Origin: Paraburkholderia fynbosensis
GTDB taxonomy: Bacteria > Pseudomonadota > Gammaproteobacteria > Burkholderiales > Burkholderiaceae
NCBI RefSeq assembly: GCF_902859935.1
Contig: NZ_CADIKI010000013.1
Location: forward strand, 124,001-188,000
Reading direction: 5' to 3'
Length of the DNA stretch: 64,000 bases
Shown here in pieces: positions 1 through 8,413 of the stretch. The position numbers were made by a program, and so were the translations under genes. The first letter of the stretch is position 1. Each line of letters begins with the position of its first letter. Under the pieces are notes generated by a model. That model ran no database searches. It was not told the origin of the DNA and saw only the letters and a program-made list of their open reading frames with translations.

Positions 1-28
1 CGATTCGACAACCCCCAGGAGGCGGACC

Positions 29-460
29 ATGAACGCAAGAACACTGATTTGCGCAACGGCTCTCGCCGCGATCTGCGCGTCGCAGGGCGCGTTCTCGCAG
101 ATCGCCGGCCTGCAGCCACTCGGCGGCACGGTCGAGCAGACCAATGCGCTGCTCAAGGGCTGGAGCGTGCGCCGCGCGCTCGTCGACGAGCCGGTCTACA
201 ACGATCTCAACGACAAGATCGGCAGCATCTATGACGTGATCATTTCGCCGGACCGTAAGGCGACTTTCGCGGTCGTGTCGGTCGGCGGCTTTCTCGGGAT
301 GGGCAAGCATTATGTCGCGATCCCGGTCGATCACTTCGAGATTCGCGACGGCAATCTGTTCCTCGCGGGCGCCACGAAGGAGGCGCTGAAGTCGGTGCCC
401 AGCTTCGAGTACAACAAGCTCGAAAAGGCAACCAAGCCGCGCAAGGTGAAGGCGGAATAG
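29..460 (+). CDS. PRC-barrel domain protein, exported
   Basis: The 143-residue protein starts with a basic, hydrophobic signal peptide (about residues 1-23, ending near AFSQ) and continues into a PRC-barrel fold of roughly residues 45-120 (pattern VYNDLNDKIGSIYDVIISPD, then KHYVAIPVDHFEIRDG). An AGGAGG box at 17-22 sits just before the ATG and fixes the start. PRC-barrel proteins of this exported type are common in Burkholderiaceae; they probably act as periplasmic adaptor or stress proteins, but the exact role is unknown. It is a single gene converging on the binding-protein gene downstream. The domain call is fairly secure; a function is not claimed. Confidence 0.8.
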   Translation: MNARTLICATALAAICASQGAFSQIAGLQPLGGTVEQTNALLKGWSVRRALVDEPVYNDLNDKIGSIYDVIISPDRKATFAVVSVGGFLGMGKHYVAIPVDHFEIRDGNLFLAGATKEALKSVPSFEYNKLEKATKPRKVKAE

Positions 461-467
461 ACAAAGG

Positions 468-483
468 GCCGGCGAGCGCCGGC
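468..483. terminator. small hairpin between convergent genes
   Basis: A GCCGGC arm, four-base loop and GCCGGC arm lie between the two converging stop codons. The perfect 6-bp stem has no clear T tract on either side, so it is a weak, possibly bidirectional terminator. Confidence 0.35.
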
Positions 484-485
484 AC

Positions 486-1445
486 TCAACGACCCGCGGC
501 GGTGACGAGTTGCAGCGGCGTTTCGATCAGTCTCGACAGATCTTTCTGCTTCTTGTGTTCGGTCACCGCCTTTAACGCGACATCGATTCCGAAGATGGCT
601 TGCCGGTCGGCAAACTGATTGATCGTCGCAAGCACGCGGCCGTCGGCGAGAAGCGGCTTGATGGCTTCGATAGCGTTATAGCCGGTGACATACACGCCGC
701 CGCTTCGGCCCGCGTCGCGAATCGCATCGACCGCGCCCATCGCCATGTTGTCGTTGCCGCATAGCAGCGCACGAATCTGTGGGTGCTCGTTGAGCATCTT
801 CGTGGCCACGTCGCGGCCCTTGCCGTAGTCCCAGTTGCCGGGCTGAATCGCGACGACCTTGATACCGGCGGCGTCCATGGCATCCTTGCTGCCGGCCGTG
901 CGTTGCTGCGCATTGCGATCCACCGTAATGCCTTCGATGATTCCCACCTGATCGCCCGCCTGCAGCCGGCCGGCCAGATAGTGCCCCACCTGCGCGGCAC
1001 CTTTGCGATTGTTCGGACCAACGAACGGCACCGAGACGCCGGCGGCCACTTGCGACGCGTCGTCGAGCGGGTTGTCGATCGTGATCATGATGATGCCGGC
1101 CCGGACGCCGCGCGCCACCACGGTCGTGAGCGCCTTCGAATCAGTGGGCGCAATCACGATCGCGTCCATCTTCGCCTTGATCATCTCCTCGACCATCCGG
1201 ATCTGCGCGGCCGTGTCGGTCTCTCGCGCCGTGCCCCGAATTGTCAGCGCGAATTGCGCTGCGTAATGCTGCTGATGATTGCGCGCGGCGTCGGCCATCG
1301 CCACCGTGAACGGATCGGCGAGCGACTTCAGCACGAGCGCGATCTTCGCCTTGCCGCCTTGCGCGTCGACTCGTGCCGCCCCGCTCAGTCCGGCGGCGGC
1401 GAGCGCACCGGCAAACAGCATGCGGCGGCGCATGGTCTGCTTCAT
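486..1445 (-). CDS. sugar ABC transporter periplasmic binding protein (RbsB type)
   Basis: This 319-residue protein belongs to the ribose/galactose-type type 1 periplasmic binding family (Peripla_BP_4). It has an N-terminal signal with consecutive arginines (MKQTMRRRMLFAGALAAAGL, Tat-like in look) and the typical segments KIALVLKSLADPF, DAIVIAPTDSKAL, GIIMITIDNPL, LCGNDNMAMGAVDAIRDAG and VYVTGYNAIEAI. I chose the ATG at 1445 because AAGGAG lies just upstream and the signal peptide begins there; the open frame itself runs further upstream. No permease or ATPase gene is adjacent, so it is an orphan binding protein or is fed by a distant transporter. The substrate is probably a sugar or polyol, by family only. 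Confidence 0.85.
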   Translation of the reverse strand: MKQTMRRRMLFAGALAAAGLSGAARVDAQGGKAKIALVLKSLADPFTVAMADAARNHQQHYAAQFALTIRGTARETDTAAQIRMVEEMIKAKMDAIVIAPTDSKALTTVVARGVRAGIIMITIDNPLDDASQVAAGVSVPFVGPNNRKGAAQVGHYLAGRLQAGDQVGIIEGITVDRNAQQRTAGSKDAMDAAGIKVVAIQPGNWDYGKGRDVATKMLNEHPQIRALLCGNDNMAMGAVDAIRDAGRSGGVYVTGYNAIEAIKPLLADGRVLATINQFADRQAIFGIDVALKAVTEHKKQKDLSRLIETPLQLVTAAGR

Positions 1446-1542
1446 CGGTTCTCTCCTTGCGCGCCGGCCTCGCGCATCGCCACGCCGCGTTCGAACGAAA
1501 GCGGATCGCGCCGCCGACAACGCGCGGGGCCGTGCAGGCGCT

Positions 1543-2883
1543 TCATCGATCGCCCTTCAACGCGAGCACACAGGTTGCGATTTCATCGAACAGCGGACGG
1601 CTGTCGACCGCGTCGCTCAGGCAAGCGTCCTTCAATGCGGTGAGCTTCGCCGCGACGCCCCGGTGTGCATCCAGAGCGTCACATCGTTCGATCAATTCTT
1701 CGAGCAGGCAGCCATACGCTCTGACTTCCACGCGCTGCAACGCGGCGCCAGTGTCACGATCGTCCGCAGCATAGAACGACGCTGCGCCGAAATCGCCCAA
1801 CAACGCGCGCCCCGCGCCGTCATGCAAAATATTGTGCGCATACAGATCGCCGTGTATCACGCCTCGCCGATGCAAATGATTTGCCGCCGCTGCAATCCCA
1901 TACGCGATACCCAATGCCGAGTCGAGATCGAAGCGGGTGCCGGCATCGTAGATGTCGCGCGTACAGGACGCGAGGCTCGGCGGACCGGCGAGGTTCCTGA
2001 ATTGCGGATCGATCAGTTCCATCACGAGACCATGGGTGTTGGCCGGATGGTCTTGCACTTTTCCCGCCACGGGGATCAGGTTCGCATGGTCGCCGCCTCG
2101 AATGCAAGCGGCCATTTCGCAGTCGGGCAAGCCATCGCTGGTTACGGCGCCTTTGAACAGTTTCACGGCGACGGCACGCGACGCGTGCTCGGGGTTCGCG
2201 AAAAGCTGCGCGCGATAGATGACACCCGAAGCTCCCTCGCCCAATGGCTGTTCGAGTATCAGGCTATCCCAGCGAATCCCGGCAATCGGCGTGTCGCACA
2301 TCGCCGCCGTTTCCAGCGCATCGCCAAACGGATTGCCCGCATAAGCCAGCCATGCGAGCCGCGGCAGACGCAGCAACCAGCCCGGCAATGCGTCGAGCCG
2401 GTTCGCCGCGAGACGCAGCAATTCGAGCCGCGAGCACGCGGCCAGTTGGTCGGGGAGCATGCGCAAACGGTTGCCCGCCAGCATCAGCTTCTGCAATTGC
2501 GTACATTCGCCAATCTGCGGCGGCAACGCTTCGATCTCGTTGTCCGTGAGGATCAGCCAACGCAATTGCGGTGCAAGCGCGTTACCAGGCACCGTGCGAA
2601 TGCGGTTCGCCTTGAAGCCGACCATGCTCAGTTGCGCGCACTCGCCCAGCACTTCCGGCAGGTCGGTGAACGGGTTGTCGGACGCGAACAGAATGCGCAG
2701 ATTGCGCAGTCGCGGCAAATCGTCGGGCAATGTGGTGAGCGCATTGCCCGAGAGGTCGAGTACTTCCAGCGTGTCGGCGAGATCGAAAATTTCGCGCGGG
2801 AATTCGTTCAGGCCGCACGCCAGTTTGAGCTGGCGTGCTCCGGTGAGTTGCCCGGCCCGCAGTTGTTCTAGTGTCGTCGTCAC
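1543..2883 (-). CDS. leucine-rich-repeat protein with C-terminal protein kinase domain
   Basis: This 446-residue cytosolic protein (no signal peptide) has about seven LRR units at residues 15-190, with repeats such as LEVLDLSGNALTTLP and LRWLILTDNEIEALP. A protein-kinase-like domain follows at 210-446. Kinase motifs are visible: glycine loop LGEGASGVIYRA (214-225), VAVK lysine (241), a catalytic loop HGDLYAHN (344-351, HGD replacing HRD) and GDFG (363-366). All main catalytic residues are present, so activity is plausible, with the HGD loop resembling APH-like or non-RD kinases. The start is a GTG without a good ribosome site and may be imprecise. LRR-kinase fusions are rare in bacteria but recur in proteobacteria; substrate and ligand are unknown. 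Confidence 0.85.
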   Translation of the reverse strand: MTTTLEQLRAGQLTGARQLKLACGLNEFPREIFDLADTLEVLDLSGNALTTLPDDLPRLRNLRILFASDNPFTDLPEVLGECAQLSMVGFKANRIRTVPGNALAPQLRWLILTDNEIEALPPQIGECTQLQKLMLAGNRLRMLPDQLAACSRLELLRLAANRLDALPGWLLRLPRLAWLAYAGNPFGDALETAAMCDTPIAGIRWDSLILEQPLGEGASGVIYRAQLFANPEHASRAVAVKLFKGAVTSDGLPDCEMAACIRGGDHANLIPVAGKVQDHPANTHGLVMELIDPQFRNLAGPPSLASCTRDIYDAGTRFDLDSALGIAYGIAAAANHLHRRGVIHGDLYAHNILHDGAGRALLGDFGAASFYAADDRDTGAALQRVEVRAYGCLLEELIERCDALDAHRGVAAKLTALKDACLSDAVDSRPLFDEIATCVLALKGDR

Positions 2884-3243
2884 AGTGAGGAGAAAGCGGT
2901 GAGCATCGTATCGAAGGCATCAATTCTACTGAGTCGCGGGCTGGATGCGCGCTCGGGCCATTCGCCGGAGCGTGTCGATGCGGTGCGGCCCGAGTGTATT
3001 CGATCGGGTGGCAACGCCCGCAGCCTCCTATGAGGGGACGCACAAAGAGCGGTACAGTGAAAGCCCTGCGCGCTTTCCCGCCAAGGGGCGGGAACATCGA
3101 TGCTGGGCACGAATCAGATAGCAAGATCTGGAGCGTCTTCAGAAGCAGCGAGGCTCACACTGTCGAATATCGGCGCGCTTTCAGCGCGGACTCGCCGGCC
3201 GGCCTCGTTTGCCTCGGCCTCCAACCAGTCAGGAGCTAGCAAA
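2884..3243. other. intergenic region between divergent LRR-kinase and ogt
   Basis: A 360-base spacer that should hold both divergent promoters. I could not identify a convincing -35/-10 pair, operator or small gene in it; the open frames through it have no ribosome site or family resemblance. Confidence 0.4.
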
Positions 3244-3867
3244 GTGACGTATGCATACAAGTTGATGGATTCGCCTGTCGGTCAGTTGAAGCTCGTCGCC
3301 AACGGCGAGCGCCTGGCCGCGATTCTGTGGGAAAACGACAAGCCGAACCGCGTGCGTCTCGGCGAACTCGTCGAAGCGAATGAGCGTGCCGTGCTGATCG
3401 AAACCGAGCGGCAGTTGCAGGAGTATTTCGACGGCACAAGGCACGCGTTCGACCTGGCGCTCGATTTTCAGGGTACCGACTTCCAGAAAAAAGTCTGGCA
3501 CGCACTATTGACGATCCCGTTCGGCCAGACGCGCAGCTACGCGGAAATCGCGCTGCAGATCGGCAACGTCAATGCGGTGCGGGCAGTCGGCGCGGCAAAT
3601 GGCAGGAACCCGATCTCGATCGTCGCGCCGTGTCATCGCGTGATCGGCGCGTCCGGCGAGCTGACAGGGTTTGCGGGTGGGCTGGCTAACAAGATGCTGC
3701 TGCTGTCGCTCGAAGCCGGGCAGACTTCGCTGGAAGCGGCGACCGATACGCAAGCACAGTCGCAAGCGCACGCGCCGGCAATCGGCGGCGCCGAGCGCAA
3801 GGCTCACGCGAAGCCCGCACGCCATGCGCCGAGCCATGGAACGCAGGCATCGCTGTTCGGCAACTGA
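3244..3867 (+). CDS. ogt: methylated-DNA--protein-cysteine methyltransferase
   Basis: This O6-alkylguanine-DNA alkyltransferase (EC 2.1.1.63) repairs O6-methylguanine and O4-methylthymine by transferring the alkyl group irreversibly to its own cysteine. The 207-residue protein has the N-terminal MGMT-like domain (residues 1-75) and the DNA-binding/active-site domain with the diagnostic motif IVAPCHRVIGASG; the arginine-finger region AVRAVGAANGRNP precedes it. The GTG at 3244 is chosen because a GGAG box lies about 9 bases upstream and the product (VTYAYKLMDSPVG) matches family N-termini; a longer open frame begins at 3100. The last ~45 residues are a low-complexity alanine/histidine-rich tail beyond the usual end of the family. 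It is a solitary gene. Confidence 0.93.
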   Translation: MTYAYKLMDSPVGQLKLVANGERLAAILWENDKPNRVRLGELVEANERAVLIETERQLQEYFDGTRHAFDLALDFQGTDFQKKVWHALLTIPFGQTRSYAEIALQIGNVNAVRAVGAANGRNPISIVAPCHRVIGASGELTGFAGGLANKMLLLSLEAGQTSLEAATDTQAQSQAHAPAIGGAERKAHAKPARHAPSHGTQASLFGN

Positions 3868-3912
3868 GCGCAAGCGAGGCGTGGTATCGGCGCATAAAGC
3901 ACCTATCCTTAA

Positions 3913-3929
3913 GAAGCCCTTTGGGCTTC
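3913..3929 (+). promoter_or_regulatory. hairpin immediately upstream of a strong ribosome site
   Basis: GAAGCCC and GGGCTTC form a perfect 7-bp stem with a TTT loop, only four bases before AGGAGG (3934-3939). There is no T run after it, so it is not a terminator. It could act as a translational or mRNA-stability element for the small gene that follows. Confidence 0.45.
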
Positions 3930-3944
3930 AACCAGGAGGATGAC

Positions 3945-4250
3945 ATGCGCATGCTTCTCAACATACGAATCCCGCACGAACCGTTCAACACGATGGTGCG
4001 CGACGGCAGCATCGGCGAAGTGATGGCGAAGATACTCGACGAAACGAAACCGGAAACCGTCTACTTCACCGAGCAGAGCGGGCACCGCGGAGCCGTGCTA
4101 GCGGTGAACATCGACGACGCGTCCGCGATTCCGTCGCTCGCGGAACCCTGGTTCCTGAAGTTCAACGCCGACTGCGAAATGCGCATTGCGATGTTGCCGG
4201 AAGACCTGATGAAAGCCGGATTGGACAAGCTCGGCTCGAAATGGAAATAG
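3945..4250 (+). CDS. small conserved cytosolic protein, function unknown
   Basis: This 101-residue protein (MRMLLNIRIPHEPFNTMVRDG...) starts at the ATG five bases after AGGAGG. It has no signal peptide or membrane segment. I recognise it as a family common in Burkholderiaceae, with a compact alpha/beta look (LLNIRIPHEPFN, ETVYFTEQSGHRGAVLAVNI, EPWFLKFNADCEMRIAM). Some homologues carry an unsupported pantothenate-synthetase label, which I do not adopt because none of that enzyme's motifs are visible. The gene stands alone between ogt and the convergent amidohydrolase. A hairpin just ahead of the ribosome site may control translation. Confidence 0.75.
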   Translation: MRMLLNIRIPHEPFNTMVRDGSIGEVMAKILDETKPETVYFTEQSGHRGAVLAVNIDDASAIPSLAEPWFLKFNADCEMRIAMLPEDLMKAGLDKLGSKWK

Positions 4251-4322
4251 TGCCTACGGCGCGCGTGGCGCGTGAAGCGGCGTGGCGGTTCATTTAACGT
4301 AACGCCACGGCGCCTCTGCGCG

Positions 4323-5564
4323 TCACGCACGCTTCGTCCACTGCTCCTGCAAGATAGCGGCCGCCGCCGTGGCCGCGACCTGGCAACCGAGAACGATGTG
4401 CTCCTCGGCCGTATCCTCGATGAAGTCGTGGCTCACGCCGCCGATGCTCGGCACGAACATCATGCAGGCCGGCATGCAGCGCGCGATCACCTGCGCGTCG
4501 TGCGCCGCCCCGCTCGGCATGCGAATCCATTGCCGTGGCGCGATAGCGTCGGCGGCCTGGGCGAGATGCTCCGCGAGCGCCAACGACATGCTGACCGGTT
4601 CCATCGGCTCGTCGATGGTCGTCAATTCCACATGCACGCCGTTTCGCGCATTGAAGTCCCGCACCAGCTCGGCAAGCCTGCTTTCCATCGCCTGCAAACG
4701 CGCGGCATTGGCATCGCGGAATTGCAGGTACATGTCGGCCGCGCCCGGCACGACGCTCAACGAACCCGGGTCGAGATCGATGCGGCCCACGGTCCAGACG
4801 GTGTCGGCATCCGCGAGTTGCGCGAACGCGTCGTTCATCGTGGCGATAAACGCGACCAGCGCCGCGCCGGCATCGCGCCGGATCGACATCGGCGTGGTGC
4901 CGGCATGGTTGCGCTGGCCCGTGAAGCGCAGCCGCAACTCGCGCAGCCCGACGATCGTCGTGACGACGCCGATCGATTTTCCCGCCGCTTCCAGCCGGCC
5001 GCCCTGCTCGATATGCGGCTCCAGATAGGCGACCTGACGACCGGGCTCTAAGCGCGCACGCGGCCGTCCCGCTAGTCCCGCGGCTTTGAGCACGTCTTCG
5101 AGGCGCTCGCCTTGCCGGTTCGTCGCACCGCGGATCGCCTCGTCGACGGCATCGCCCACGAAGCTTCTGCTGCCGAGCAAGCCGGAAAACGTGCCCTCTT
5201 CGTCGATCCACGAAGCCACGTCCACGGCGAGATGCTTCGTGTCGTCGTGTTCCGCCAGCGCGCGGGCAATCTCCAGTCCGTAGATCACGCCCATCGCGCC
5301 GTCGAGCCAGCCGCCGGTCGGCTGCGTGTCGGTATGCGAGCCGATCACGAGCGCGGGACCGCTGTTGCGCGAGCGGCCGAAAACCGTACCCACGCCGTCG
5401 ATGCGCGCGTCGAGCCCCGCCTCGGTCATGCGTGCCGCGAGCCACTCGCGCGACGCCAGATCCACCGGCGAGAGCGCGAGCCGAACCACGCCCGGTCCGA
5501 TCGCGCCGAAACTACGCAGCTGTTTCAGGTCGGCCAGCAACCGGTGCGGATCGATCTTCACCAC
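4323..5564 (-). CDS. M20 amidohydrolase (hydantoinase/carbamoylase or allantoate amidohydrolase family)
   Basis: This 413-residue Zn-dependent amidohydrolase belongs to the group that includes N-carbamoyl-L-amino-acid hydrolase and allantoate amidohydrolase. Metal-site motifs are visible: IGSHTDTQPTGGWLDGAMGVIYGLE (HxD and downstream Asp), WIDEEGTFSGLLGSRSF (catalytic Glu pair), and HIEQGGRLE (metal His). The dimerisation/lid domain contains NHAGTTPMSIRRDAG. It starts at a GTG with GGAGAGG upstream. It cleaves an amide or carbamoyl bond in nitrogen scavenging; the exact substrate cannot be read from sequence. The AraC-type gene lying upstream on the same strand is a plausible regulator. Confidence 0.85.
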   Translation of the reverse strand: MVKIDPHRLLADLKQLRSFGAIGPGVVRLALSPVDLASREWLAARMTEAGLDARIDGVGTVFGRSRNSGPALVIGSHTDTQPTGGWLDGAMGVIYGLEIARALAEHDDTKHLAVDVASWIDEEGTFSGLLGSRSFVGDAVDEAIRGATNRQGERLEDVLKAAGLAGRPRARLEPGRQVAYLEPHIEQGGRLEAAGKSIGVVTTIVGLRELRLRFTGQRNHAGTTPMSIRRDAGAALVAFIATMNDAFAQLADADTVWTVGRIDLDPGSLSVVPGAADMYLQFRDANAARLQAMESRLAELVRDFNARNGVHVELTTIDEPMEPVSMSLALAEHLAQAADAIAPRQWIRMPSGAAHDAQVIARCMPACMMFVPSIGGVSHDFIEDTAEEHIVLGCQVAATAAAAILQEQWTKRA

Positions 5565-5689
5565 GTTTTCCTCTCCTTTGATTGATTGCCCACGCTGCGT
5601 GGGTTCGGTTGCGACGCACGTTCATGCCTCGCGACTGTAGCGCGGTTTGACGCGCTCGGTTTGCGCCGACGCGCGCAGCGCCTATCGCC

Positions 5690-6715
5690 TTAGCGAACGG
5701 AAATCGCTCGGAAGTCGCTCGGCGACATGTCATACGCGCGACGAAACGCGCGATTGAAATCCGACGCGCTATTGAAGCCCCAACCATAAGCGACTTCGAT
5801 AACCGCCCTATGCGGGTAGCGGCGCAGTTCCTCGGCCGCTTCGCGCAAACGGCGGTTGCGAATATAAGCGGCGAGGCCGCCCTCGGATTCGAACAGCCGA
5901 TACAGCGTGGGCCGCGAAAGCTGCGAGACGGCAAGCACGTTATCGAGCGTGAGATCCAGTTCTCCGAGATTCGCGTCGATGTAGCGGCGCGCCGTCGCGA
6001 ACATCGCGGCGCGCGCCGCCGCACGCGCACTGCCGCTGAGTCCGCTCTGCTTGCCGAAAGCCGCCGCGATCAGCATCGCGCAGGTGTGCATTGCGTCGTA
6101 GGCTTCGGGCGCACTCATCGTCGGCAGCCGCGTGCACAGGTGGGCAAGATGCGTCGGAATCATTCGCGCAAGCGGCGAGTGATAGTCGATCACCCGGCCA
6201 TGAATCGACTCAGCCTCTGGCAGGACGGATTCCACCAGTTCGCGCGGCAGGAAAAACGCGAGTACGCGACAGGCGCTGCGTGTCATCTGCATCGGCTGAT
6301 TCATATCGAGCGCGAGGATGCCCGGCTCGGACTGCACTGCGATGCGTTTCGGGTACAGCCCCGAGCCGGTTTCGATCGTGCCTTCGACGGCCACATGAAA
6401 CACCAGCTGGCGCACCGAATCCGTGGAAATGCGCGCCACCGACCGCGATTGCGAAATCGGATCGGTCCTGCAGTCCATAAAGGTCAGATTGCCGGCGCGG
6501 TAACTGTCGATACTGCCGCTGAAGCCGTCGGCCAGTTGGCGACGCGAGATCGGCACATCGAGAAAGTGACCCAGCCGGTCGCGCCATGCGAGCAGTTGCG
6601 CGCGTGGCGCTTCGTAATGCGTATCGAAGTGGCTGTAGACGCAAGGCGTGGCGGCATGCGTCGTTAAGGAGTCGGTCCTCAAATTTTTTTCCGCCAGTCG
6701 CAATTTGCGAATCAT
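5690..6715 (-). CDS. AraC-family transcriptional regulator
   Basis: About 341 residues: an N-terminal AraC_binding_2-type sensor domain (roughly residues 20-210, with FSGSIDSYRAGNLTFMDCRTDPISQSRS) and a C-terminal double helix-turn-helix of about 100 residues (LTLDNVLAVSQLSRPTLYRLFESEGGLAAYIRNRRLREAAEELRR ... VAYGWGFNSASDFNRAFRRAYDMSPSDFR), the classical AraC/XylS signature. The start is uncertain: a GTG at 6739 is in frame and the ATG at 6715 is used here; neither has a good ribosome site. It lies directly upstream of the M20 amidohydrolase in the same orientation, 125 bases apart, so it may control that gene. The ligand is unknown. Confidence 0.88.
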   Translation of the reverse strand: MIRKLRLAEKNLRTDSLTTHAATPCVYSHFDTHYEAPRAQLLAWRDRLGHFLDVPISRRQLADGFSGSIDSYRAGNLTFMDCRTDPISQSRSVARISTDSVRQLVFHVAVEGTIETGSGLYPKRIAVQSEPGILALDMNQPMQMTRSACRVLAFFLPRELVESVLPEAESIHGRVIDYHSPLARMIPTHLAHLCTRLPTMSAPEAYDAMHTCAMLIAAAFGKQSGLSGSARAAARAAMFATARRYIDANLGELDLTLDNVLAVSQLSRPTLYRLFESEGGLAAYIRNRRLREAAEELRRYPHRAVIEVAYGWGFNSASDFNRAFRRAYDMSPSDFRAISVR

Positions 6716-6870
6716 AGCCGCACCCGGCGAAAACTTCACGAGCGGGCGAGGCGGCGGCGCAACACTCGTACTCGAAGCGGGAGCGTGCGAAAGGCTCTCG
6801 CCGCAATGAAAGGAGTATCGGCCGACGCGCCGACGTCAACGGACCACGGTATAACCTGCCGCCCTGCCGC

Positions 6871-7578
6871 TTACTTCCACATCGTACGGCCAAAGAAGGT
6901 CAGCGTACGGTCCCACGCGAGCTGCGACCAGACCGGATCGAACTGCGTCTTCGCGATGCGTCCCGGGCCCACCGCCGTTTCGTTCGCGAACGCGTGATGC
7001 GCCAGATAGCGATGGAACTCGAAATCGACGTTGGCGTCGGTCAGCTTCTTTTCCAACGCGTCGACCGTTTCCGCGGGGAAGAATTCGTCTTGCGATGCCC
7101 AGTGGCCGATCACCGGCACCTTGATCTTCGACGCGTCGATGTAGTCGAGCGGGGGGAAGCCGTACCACACTACGCCGGCCGCCACGTCAGGAACATTGCA
7201 CAGCGAGAGCCACGTGAGCGCGCCGCCCATGCAATAGCCGGTCACGGCAACCTTCGCCGCATGCTGCTTCAGATACTGGACCGCGCCGTGCACGTCCTGG
7301 GTGGCCGCGTCGCCGAAGTCGAGTCCGCTCATCAGGTGGTGCGCCTCTTCTTCCTCGACCGTCGTTTTGCCACGGTAGAGATCGGGCACGAGCGCCAGAT
7401 AGCCGGCCTGCGCGAGCCGGTCAGCCACGCCGCGAATCTGCTCGTTCACACCCCACCATTCCTGAATCACGACGATGCCGGGTGCGCCTTCCAGCTTCTG
7501 CGGCTTGGCCAGATAGCCTTGAAGCTGCTGGCCATCGGGGCGGCTAAAAGTGATCATCGATCCTGCTGGGGTTTTCAT
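6871..7578 (-). CDS. dienelactone hydrolase family protein
   Basis: The 235-residue alpha/beta hydrolase carries the dienelactone hydrolase signatures: nucleophile elbow GYCMGG with Cys instead of Ser, VIQEWWGVNEQI with the conserved glutamate, aspartate in WASQDEFFPAE, and catalytic histidine in LAHHAFANE. Carboxymethylenebutenolidase (EC 3.1.1.45) is the founding activity, hydrolysing dienelactones in chloroaromatic degradation, but many homologues have other or unknown ester substrates and no chlorocatechol genes are adjacent. It starts at an ATG with GAGGAG upstream and has no signal peptide, so it is cytosolic. It is probably monocistronic or follows cyanase, which lies upstream in the same direction. 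Confidence 0.88.
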   Translation of the reverse strand: MKTPAGSMITFSRPDGQQLQGYLAKPQKLEGAPGIVVIQEWWGVNEQIRGVADRLAQAGYLALVPDLYRGKTTVEEEEAHHLMSGLDFGDAATQDVHGAVQYLKQHAAKVAVTGYCMGGALTWLSLCNVPDVAAGVVWYGFPPLDYIDASKIKVPVIGHWASQDEFFPAETVDALEKKLTDANVDFEFHRYLAHHAFANETAVGPGRIAKTQFDPVWSQLAWDRTLTFFGRTMWK

Positions 7579-7716
7579 CGCTTGCTCCTCGGGTTAGACG
7601 AAGCCGCTAGCATAAACCCGGCGCCGCTGGTTCTGCGACGGCCGACGCCGCTCGCGGACCACACGCACGACGCCAGCCGGCACAGACACGCCTAACGCGC
7701 ACGGCCTGCTGCACGA

Positions 7717-8160
7717 TCAATACGACTTGTAAGGCAGGAACTTGCCGCTGAGCACCACCTGCACGCGGTCGCCATTCGCGTTCGGCTCGCGCTGGATATC
7801 CATCGAGAAATCGATCGCGCTCATGATGCCGTCGCCGAACTCCTCGTGAATCAACTCCTTGATCGTCGTTCCGTACACGTTCACGATTTCGTACCAGCGA
7901 TAGATCAGCGGATCGGTCGGCACCGCGCCCGGCAGCGAGCCCTTGTACGGGACGATTTGCAGCCATGCGGTTTCTTCGTCGGTCAGATCGAACAGATCGC
8001 GGGCGACGCCTGCCTGCTGCGCGTCGAGCGTCATCTGACCAAGCAGCGCCGCGGTCGTCCACTCCTTGCTCTTGCCGATCTTGCCGGCAATCTCGGCCCA
8101 CGTGAGCTTGCGGGCCACCTTGGCGGCGACAATTTTCTTCGTGACTTCGTTGCGGTCCAT
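7717..8160 (-). CDS. cynS: cyanate hydratase (cyanase)
   Basis: Cyanase (EC 4.2.1.104) decomposes cyanate with bicarbonate to ammonia and CO2 (via carbamate), for detoxification and nitrogen supply. The 147-residue length, N-terminal POU-like helical domain (WAEIAGKIGKSKEWTTAALLGQM) and the C-terminal catalytic domain fit the family closely. Active-site residues are present: Arg and Glu in LIYRWYEIVNVYG and the serine in GDGIMSAIDFSMDI. I chose the ATG at 8160 with AAAGGA upstream; the open frame extends further but that part has no family match. No cynR or cynT gene is adjacent, so regulation is not evident here. Confidence 0.95.
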   Translation of the reverse strand: MDRNEVTKKIVAAKVARKLTWAEIAGKIGKSKEWTTAALLGQMTLDAQQAGVARDLFDLTDEETAWLQIVPYKGSLPGAVPTDPLIYRWYEIVNVYGTTIKELIHEEFGDGIMSAIDFSMDIQREPNANGDRVQVVLSGKFLPYKSY

Positions 8161-8378
8161 AATCGCGTCCTTTTGAACAGTCAGGCAACAGACGTTGAGC
8201 GGCATGTAGGGATAGTATCCGGAACCGGACTGGTCAAAAAAACAGTCTCGCGTCGTCATCTCACCATTGGTTCGCGACTCCATCCAGCATCGCACGCTTT
8301 TAAATAGGGATTGATCAATGCCATACAAATACTATAGTTACTTCTGAATTTTCCGATCATTAACTGGGAATTGCTCGG

Positions 8379-8407
8379 CTGACAAAATTTTTAGAGCCGG
8401 TTATGCT
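8379..8407 (+). promoter_or_regulatory. sigma-70-type promoter for a candidate small RNA
   Basis: CTGACA (8379-8384, 5 of 6 matches to the -35 consensus) is separated by exactly 17 bases from TATGCT (8402-8407, 4 of 6 matches to the -10 consensus). No coding region starts within the next 500 bases, but a terminator follows about 210 bases on. Confidence 0.6.
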
Positions 8408-8413
8408 TCGGCC

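Noticed and set aside
4294..5445. Open frame overlapping the M20 amidohydrolase in another frame of the same strand
   Set aside because: Arginine-rich, no motif, and fully covered by a gene with intact metal-site motifs.
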